Shown here piece after piece: positions 58,737 to 64,000 of a stretch of DNA of 64,000 nt. The stretch is from contig NZ_CANTKB010000007.1 in NCBI RefSeq assembly GCF_947654165.1, positions 1-64,000 on the forward strand, written 5' to 3'. The DNA comes from an uncultured Blautia sp. GTDB lineage: Bacteria; Bacillota; Clostridia; Lachnospirales; Lachnospiraceae. The position numbers and the translations under genes are program-made. The first letter of the stretch is position 1, and every line of letters starts with the position of its first letter. Under the pieces are notes generated by a model that saw nothing but the letters and a program-made list of their open reading frames with translations, made no database searches and was not told the DNA's origin.

Positions 58737-60404
58737 TTGAAACTCTTTTATGACATCTTATTTACAGTAGACAAAAATTTCCGGCTCCTGGAAGTGGATT
58801 TCGGAGATTCTCATGTTTCTGACACTTATACCTTACTTTTCAAAAACTGGATTAGCGAAAAAAGATCTATTACCTCTGTATTCCCTTTAACCCCAGAACA
58901 GATTCAGGGAGATTTTTCCTGGGATGGTGATACCTTTTTCTTCAAACGTCTGGCTGCAGACCATGAAGGCTTTTATTATCTGATTCTCCGTCAGGATTAT
59001 CTCGAAGAACTACTGATCAATGCACTCAATCTGGTCACTGATGGCATCCAGATCTATGACCGCAGCGGCTGTGCTGTTTTTTTTAATTCCGCAAGCCGCA
59101 GGCTCTCCCACATTCCGGCTTCCCTGGATATCCAGGGACAGCATCTTCTGGATTTATTTGCTATTGATGAAAATATCAGTACCACATTAACTGCTTTGCG
59201 TAATAAAACTCCTGTTGTCAACCGGGTAGATCATTTCCGCACCACAGCCGGGGCATCCATTGCCTCTGCCAATACTGCTCATCCCATCAGCAGCGGTGAC
59301 CAGGTGATTGGTGCCATAACCTTCGAACAGACCCAGCAGGTGATTGACTCTTACAAAGAAAAAATGAGCAAGATTGAAAAAGCTTTACATAGTTTTCAGG
59401 CCAATACCCCTGCTACCCGCTTCTCAGGATATCATTTTCAACATGTTATCGGAAAAGGAGAAGCCTTGCAGAAAGCAGTAACCATTGCCAAAAAGGTGGC
59501 ACCTCAAAACAGTTCTGTACTGTTGGTAGGGGAAACAGGAACAGGAAAAGAAGTCTTTGCACAGAGTATCCACAGGAGCAGTAACCGGAAAAACAAAAAA
59601 TTTGTAGCTTTAAACTGTGCGGCTATTCCGGAATCCCTGATTGAAAGTCTGCTCTTTGGTACACAAAAGGGAAGTTTTACGGGAAGTGAAAATAAGCAAG
59701 GATACTTTGAAGAAGCAGAAGGCGGAACCCTGTTTCTTGATGAAATGAATTCTATGAGTCTTGCCATGCAGTCTAAGATTCTAAGAGCACTCCAGGAAAA
59801 TTCTTTCCGGCGGGTAGGAGGGCAAAAAGACATTTCCATGAATGTCCGTATCATCTCCTCCTGCAACAAAGACCCGTTTCTGTGCATCCAGGAAAATGAA
59901 CTGCGGAAAGATTTATTCTACCGTCTGTCCACAGTTATGATTGAACTGCCCCCTCTGAGGAAGCATAAAGAAGATTTGGAAGAACTCATTGAATTTCATC
60001 TTTCTTCCACTGCCCTCCAGTATGTACATGGAAAAAGCCAGGTAAGCCCGGAGGTTATGGATATCCTCTATGCTTATGACTGGCCGGGGAATGTAAGAGA
60101 ACTGTTCCATGTACTGGATTATGCTCAAAATGTGGTTGATGGTCCCACGATCATGAAGGAGCATCTGCCTTCTTATCTTTTAAAACAACAAAAAGAAGCA
60201 TCTTTGCCTGTACCTTCAGACAACTATGCTTCCCTTGATTTCCAAAATACTTCCCTTCAGAATCTCATGGATGACTATGAGCATCAGATTCTTTTAAATG
60301 CATTGGAGCATTTTGGATATAATATTACAAAAACTGCGGATGCTCTGGGTCTTCGCCGGCAAAGCCTGCAGTACCGCATCCATAAATATGGCATTCATAT
60401 TTAA
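58737..60404 (+). CDS. Sigma-54-dependent transcriptional activator (PAS - AAA+ - HTH)
   Basis: A 555-residue enhancer-binding protein. Residues ~85-200 are a PAS-like sensory domain (ALNLVTDGIQIYDRSGCAVF). Residues ~232-460 are the AAA+ domain: Walker A GETGTGKE (265-272), the sigma-54-contacting loop KGSFTGSE (canonical GAFTGA) and Walker B GGTLFLDEM. The C-terminal helix-turn-helix is Fis-like (ILLNALEHFGYNITKTADAL, LRRQSLQYRIHKYG). The start is TTG with AAAGGCGGTGATACC as ribosome site. It is divergent from the BCCT operon and very likely its activator, responding to an imported ligand or its product. Its end overlaps rpoN by four bases. Confidence 0.93.
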   Translation: MKLFYDILFTVDKNFRLLEVDFGDSHVSDTYTLLFKNWISEKRSITSVFPLTPEQIQGDFSWDGDTFFFKRLAADHEGFYYLILRQDYLEELLINALNLVTDGIQIYDRSGCAVFFNSASRRLSHIPASLDIQGQHLLDLFAIDENISTTLTALRNKTPVVNRVDHFRTTAGASIASANTAHPISSGDQVIGAITFEQTQQVIDSYKEKMSKIEKALHSFQANTPATRFSGYHFQHVIGKGEALQKAVTIAKKVAPQNSSVLLVGETGTGKEVFAQSIHRSSNRKNKKFVALNCAAIPESLIESLLFGTQKGSFTGSENKQGYFEEAEGGTLFLDEMNSMSLAMQSKILRALQENSFRRVGGQKDISMNVRIISSCNKDPFLCIQENELRKDLFYRLSTVMIELPPLRKHKEDLEELIEFHLSSTALQYVHGKSQVSPEVMDILYAYDWPGNVRELFHVLDYAQNVVDGPTIMKEHLPSYLLKQQKEASLPVPSDNYASLDFQNTSLQNLMDDYEHQILLNALEHFGYNITKTADALGLRRQSLQYRIHKYGIHI

Positions 60405-61726
60405 AATTCTTTTCTTCCTAAAGCATCCGGAATCTCCATATGATCCCGGTATTTTGCCACCGTTCTCCGGGAAATCGGAATTCCCATTTCCTGGAGTTTT
60501 TCTGTCAGAAGACGGTCACTGAGGGGTTTCTTCTTATCTTCTTCCTGAATCAATCCCCGAATATAATACTGGATTCTATCTTTTGACAGATTTTCTTCTA
60601 CACCCACAGAAAAGAAATACGACAACGGATAGGTTCCCCAAGTGCACTGTAAATATTTTCCTTTTATGGCTCTGCTTATTGCGGAGGGACTGATGCCAAG
60701 TTCGACAGCCAGTTCTTTTTGAGTCATTGGTCTCATATGACCTTTTCCCATTTGAAAAAAATGGATTTGCTTCTGCAGAATCTTCTCTCCTAATGCCAGC
60801 AGCATGCTGTTTCTCTGTTCCACACACCGCTGTACCCATTCTGCCTGATGAATTTTCTGCTGTATATAATCACTTGTTTCTCTGCTGTTATCTTTCTGAA
60901 GCATCTCCCTGTAATAACTGCTCACCAGGATTTTAGGGGTTTCAGAATCATTCACCAGAATTTCAAAATGTTCTTTTAGCTTTACAATAACTAAATCCGG
61001 AATCAAATAGTTTTTGAACGGTCTGGAAGAAAAACAGTTCGATGGTCTGGGATTCAGACTTTTGATCATCTGACAAGCTTCCGTCACCTTAGAAAGGGAT
61101 TGTCCTGTACACCGGGCAATTTTTCCAAGCTGATTCTTGCCGAATTCCTCCAAAAACTCCTGTACAATTCTTCTGGAAAGTTCGGATGCCTCCTTCTTTT
61201 CCAGTTGTATCATGAGACATTCCCTGAGATTCCCTGCACCCACTCCGGAAGGCTCCATACTGCATAAAAGTTTTTTGCATTCTTTCAACTCTTCTGCCGT
61301 GATTCCCAATGCATCTGCGATTTCCTCCCAGTCTTCTTTAAAATATCCATTTTCATCCAGACATTGGATCATATAAGCCAAAATATCTGCCTGTTTCTTT
61401 TCTAAATCCATATAGAGAAGCTGTTCCAGAAGATAATCTGTCAGGTTTTGCTCAGTTTCTGTTGTCAGCTCTTCTCCCTGTTCCCGTTCCTGCCTGTAAT
61501 ACACCTGATTCTGGTAATCTCCGGCTTCCAGCCACTGAAGTTTCCGCTCTGTTTCTTCCCTTCTGTTTTCCCTATGTATTTCTTCCATTTCTATTACCGG
61601 ATTTTCCAGCATGACTTCCTGAAGATATGCTTTTAATTCCTGGGTACCCATCTGCAAAATTCCCATGTACTGTATTGTTTCCTGGGATATTTTCTGTTTC
61701 ATTCCCAGTTCTTGTATCAGCTCCAT
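60401..61726 (-). CDS. rpoN: RNA polymerase sigma-54 factor
   Basis: A 441-residue RpoN. Region I: the N-terminal Gln/Leu-rich stretch (MELIQELGMKQKISQETIQY) that contacts activators. The core-binding part covers ~60-300. The C-terminal RpoN box reads ISRRTVAKYRDHMEIP, which reads the -24 element; the preceding HTH has ELAVELGISPSAISRAIKGK. ATG follows AGGAGAAGGGT. It is 25 bp downstream of the AlaX-type gene and convergent with the activator gene. The sigma factor, its activator and a consensus target promoter lie within 4 kb. Confidence 0.95.
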   Translation of the reverse strand: MELIQELGMKQKISQETIQYMGILQMGTQELKAYLQEVMLENPVIEMEEIHRENRREETERKLQWLEAGDYQNQVYYRQEREQGEELTTETEQNLTDYLLEQLLYMDLEKKQADILAYMIQCLDENGYFKEDWEEIADALGITAEELKECKKLLCSMEPSGVGAGNLRECLMIQLEKKEASELSRRIVQEFLEEFGKNQLGKIARCTGQSLSKVTEACQMIKSLNPRPSNCFSSRPFKNYLIPDLVIVKLKEHFEILVNDSETPKILVSSYYREMLQKDNSRETSDYIQQKIHQAEWVQRCVEQRNSMLLALGEKILQKQIHFFQMGKGHMRPMTQKELAVELGISPSAISRAIKGKYLQCTWGTYPLSYFFSVGVEENLSKDRIQYYIRGLIQEEDKKKPLSDRLLTEKLQEMGIPISRRTVAKYRDHMEIPDALGRKEF

Positions 61727-61751
61727 ACCCTTCTCCTATGCCCCTCCTCTG

Positions 61752-62954
61752 CTATTTGGAGAGTTCCTGTAAAAAACCTCTCAATTTCTCTTCTGTTCCC
61801 ACAAGAGAGCCTTGTATCATGGGCGGTTTCCCGCCTCCTTTTCCCTGGAACTTCTGGTTCAGTTCCTTTCCGATTGCCCGGATATCCTGTCCCAGACTTC
61901 CCAGCACATAACGCCATCCATCCATGTCATTTCCAACAAAAACACCGCAGCACCCCTCTGTCAGCTTCATGGCATCATTGACAAAATTCCGCATGGCAAT
62001 GGCATCCAGCTCTTCCACAAACAGCAGGATATTCCCCCCTGGCTGTCTTCTGCATTGTTCCTTTGTATCTTCCAGACATCCTGCCACATATCTTTCCTGC
62101 AGTTTCTTGACTTTTTCTTTCTGAAATGCAATTTCTTCTTCCAGACGTTTTACCGCCTGCACCACCTGTTCCTGTTTTGCGGAAAGGCGGTTAGAAATGG
62201 TCACAATACTTTCTTCTTTCTGATTATAATCTGCCAGTGCCCGAAATCCACAGAGCATAGACAGCCGCATTCCGCCTTTGTAATGAATAGCACCAACCAG
62301 TTTAATGATTCCCACACTTCCTGTTGTCTTGACATGAGGTGCACAGCAGGCACAACTGTCATATCCAGGTATCTGTACGATCCGCACCTGCCCCTGGATC
62401 TCAATCTTGCTTCTGTAAAAAATGTGCTCCAGTTCTTCTTTTGAAGGATACAGCACCTGAATCGGAATATTTTCTGCAACAGCCTGGTTTGCCTCATATT
62501 CAATCTTACGCAGTTCTTCCTGGGTAAGGGGTCCGTCATAGTCCATGGTTACCTCATCTTTACCCAGATGAAATCCTACATTTTTATATCCAAAATGCTT
62601 GTGTACGATTCCAGACACAATATGTTCTCCCGTGTGCTGCTGCATTTTGGAAAAACGTTCCTGAAAATCCAGCTTGCCCTGAACAATGGTGCCCGGTTCC
62701 ACAAATGCACTGATATCATGCAGCACTATACCGTCTTTTTCCTGCACGTCAAGAACCTGCACCCTCTGTTCTCCTATACACAATACACCTGTATCACTGC
62801 TCTGTCCTCCCCCCTCTGGAAAAAAGGCAGTTCTGTCAAGAACCGCCTCGTATTTCGCCTCTGATTTTTCATCAGAAAAAAGAGGATTACAAGATAACAC
62901 TTTTGCTTCAAATTCAGAAACATAGCTGTCCTGATAAAATAATTTTTCTGTCAT
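61752..62954 (-). CDS. AlaX-type alanyl-tRNA editing protein with DHHA1 domain
   Basis: A 400-residue homologue of the AlaRS editing part. The zinc site is formed by MQQHTGEHIVSGI (HxxxH) and CACCAPHVKTTGSVGIIKLV (CxxxH). The C-terminal DHHA1 domain is marked by GGGKPPMIQGSLVG. There is no aminoacylation domain. It should hydrolyse Ser-tRNA-Ala or similar mischarged tRNAs. The front part DRTAFFPEGGGQSSDTG matches AlaX. ATG overlaps the homoserine dehydrogenase stop codon by four bases, so translation is coupled. Confidence 0.92.
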   Translation of the reverse strand: MTEKLFYQDSYVSEFEAKVLSCNPLFSDEKSEAKYEAVLDRTAFFPEGGGQSSDTGVLCIGEQRVQVLDVQEKDGIVLHDISAFVEPGTIVQGKLDFQERFSKMQQHTGEHIVSGIVHKHFGYKNVGFHLGKDEVTMDYDGPLTQEELRKIEYEANQAVAENIPIQVLYPSKEELEHIFYRSKIEIQGQVRIVQIPGYDSCACCAPHVKTTGSVGIIKLVGAIHYKGGMRLSMLCGFRALADYNQKEESIVTISNRLSAKQEQVVQAVKRLEEEIAFQKEKVKKLQERYVAGCLEDTKEQCRRQPGGNILLFVEELDAIAMRNFVNDAMKLTEGCCGVFVGNDMDGWRYVLGSLGQDIRAIGKELNQKFQGKGGGKPPMIQGSLVGTEEKLRGFLQELSK

Positions 62955-64000
62955 GCTTCCTCTCCATAAACCCTGATAACAGAAGAAATTTTATGTACTA
63001 CATTCATGTTTTCCAGAATGAGCATAGCATCATTGAAATTTCCTTCTTTTACTTTTGATGTCACCACTACAATCTCTGCCAGATTCTCATATTTGTGTTT
63101 CTGGATCATCTGTGCAATACTTACTTTGTTATTGCCCAGTACGCTGGCAATGCTTGCAAGCACTCCAGGATTGTCATCCACATGGATACGCAGGAAAAAT
63201 CTGCTTTCTGTCTCTTCCTGGCTCTTAATCGGAATCTGTTTATAACAGGTACAGTGAATACGTCCGGTACACTGGAAGAGAATATTTCTTACGATGTCAA
63301 AGACATCCCCCACAATGGCACTGGCTGTAGGCAGTTCTCCTGCTCCACGTCCATAGAACATGGTATCGTCCACTGCATCTCCATGAACAAATACTGCATT
63401 AAAAGAGTCGTTTACCGTTGCCAGCGGATGGTTTTCCGGAACCAGCATAGGCTGTACTGTCACTTCAATTCCTGTCTCTGTATTTCTTGCCACGCCAAGG
63501 AGCTTAATGACACAGTTTAACTCTTTTGCATAGCGGATATCTTTAGAAGAAATATGAGTAATTCCCTCTGTGGTCACATCATCAAAGGTCACTCTGGAAT
63601 TAAATGCAATAGACGCCATAATCGCCATTTTCCGCCCTGCATCATATCCCTGAATATCCGCAGTCGGGTCTGCCTCCGCATAACCAAGTTTGGTAGCCAG
63701 AGCCAGGGCTTCCGCAAACTCCATCCCCTCCTGGGTCATCTTCGTGAGAATAAAGTTGGTAGTTCCATTTACAATTCCCACAACCTCTGAAATGTGATTT
63801 CCGGCCAGACACTGCTTCAGCGGACGGATAATGGGAATCCCTCCTGCAACAGATGCTTCAAACAAAAAGTCGCAATGATTCTCTGTGGCACAGTCCAACA
63901 GCTCCCCTCCATGAGATGCCACCAGATCTTTATTCGCTGTTACCACATGCTTCCCTGCTTTTAACGCTTCTGTAATATAAGTGCGGGCAGGCTCTATTCC
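62951..64000 (-). CDS. hom: Homoserine dehydrogenase (N-terminus beyond the window)
   Basis: The frame is open to the window edge; about 350 codons are visible. HVVTANKDLVASHGGELLD and VAGGIPIIRPLKQCL belong to the catalytic domain, as do GIVNGTTNFILTKMTQEGM and the Lys/Asp-containing LGYAEADPTADIQGYDAGRK. The C-terminal ACT domain (SRFFLRIHVDDNPGVLASIA) probably senses threonine. The enzyme reduces aspartate semialdehyde to homoserine. The nucleotide-binding N-terminus lies beyond 64000. It overlaps the AlaX gene by four bases. Confidence 0.95.
   Translation of the reverse strand, partial: GIEPARTYITEALKAGKHVVTANKDLVASHGGELLDCATENHCDFLFEASVAGGIPIIRPLKQCLAGNHISEVVGIVNGTTNFILTKMTQEGMEFAEALALATKLGYAEADPTADIQGYDAGRKMAIMASIAFNSRVTFDDVTTEGITHISSKDIRYAKELNCVIKLLGVARNTETGIEVTVQPMLVPENHPLATVNDSFNAVFVHGDAVDDTMFYGRGAGELPTASAIVGDVFDIVRNILFQCTGRIHCTCYKQIPIKSQEETESRFFLRIHVDDNPGVLASIASVLGNNKVSIAQMIQKHKYENLAEIVVVTSKVKEGNFNDAMLILENMNVVHKISSVIRVYGEEA

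Overview
The window looks like chromosomal DNA of a low-to-middle GC, Gram-positive anaerobe of the class Clostridia, most likely a gut Lachnospiraceae (Blautia/Dorea/Ruminococcus-like). The grounds are the rimP-nusA-ylxR-L7Ae-infB order, a PotC-PotD fusion, strong AGGAGG ribosome sites with occasional TTG/GTG starts, selenium-dependent molybdenum hydroxylase accessory genes and an MGDG-type glucosyltransferase. Genus is an inference from gene content, not a search result.

Layout. 0-2.9 kb: translation/transcription operon rimP-nusA-ylxR-L7Ae-infB (infB cut by the window edge; its N-terminus carries a 13-residue tandem repeat). 3-9 kb: transglutaminase-like lipoprotein, topoisomerase IV-like parC/parE, PAP2 phosphatase. 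9.1-15.3 kb: tRNA-Glu, PHP phosphoesterase, and a lepB-ppk-ppx-patatin gene string. 15.4-18.95 kb: an accessory patch behind tRNA-Leu(CAA), with a decayed tyrosine integrase split by a complete IS630-type element, a Uma2 nuclease, a deleted IS with both ends preserved, and a gene-free stretch of degenerate hairpin-like repeats. 19-25 kb: lysA, pyk, a rhomboid-like membrane protein, corA, a beta-propeller lactonase. 25.1-30.4 kb: polyamine transporter potA-potB-potCD plus a pseudouridine synthase; PotA carries a large insertion inside its TOBE domain. 30.4-38.6 kb: mixed housekeeping (trpS, luxS, methyltransferase) with a tandem 1.1-kb duplication of an Rpn-type nuclease gene and two decayed genes. 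38.6-43.4 kb: selenium/molybdenum hydroxylase accessory operon (yqeC-mobA fusion, yqeB, yedF, DUF3343) behind an ABC-F gene. 43.5-53.6 kb: CaCA antiporter, alpha-glucosidase, a lipid gene set (ugtP-like, plsY-like, pgsA-like), deoC and a heterodimeric ABC exporter. 53.7-61.7 kb: the most interesting locus. 61.7-64 kb: AlaX-type editing protein and homoserine dehydrogenase (cut by the window edge).

The key locus is a self-contained sigma-54 regulon. A BCCT-family betaine transporter is followed by two tandem histidine/phenylalanine ammonia-lyase homologues. Both lyases lack exactly the Ala-Ser-Gly triad that forms the MIO electrophile, as a clean three-residue deletion; downstream residue numbering shifts by three. 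The operon has a consensus sigma-54 promoter (58503-58521), two 17-bp palindromes 115-150 bp upstream, a divergent PAS-AAA+-HTH enhancer-binding protein, rpoN itself next door and a strong terminator after the last lyase. An ammonia-lyase fold without MIO beside a betaine importer suggests elimination of trimethylamine from aromatic amino-acid betaines (ergothioneine, hercynine or relatives), as in ergothionase, rather than histidine degradation. The presence of two diverged paralogues, one lacking the conserved substrate-loop Asn, points to two substrates or a two-subunit enzyme.
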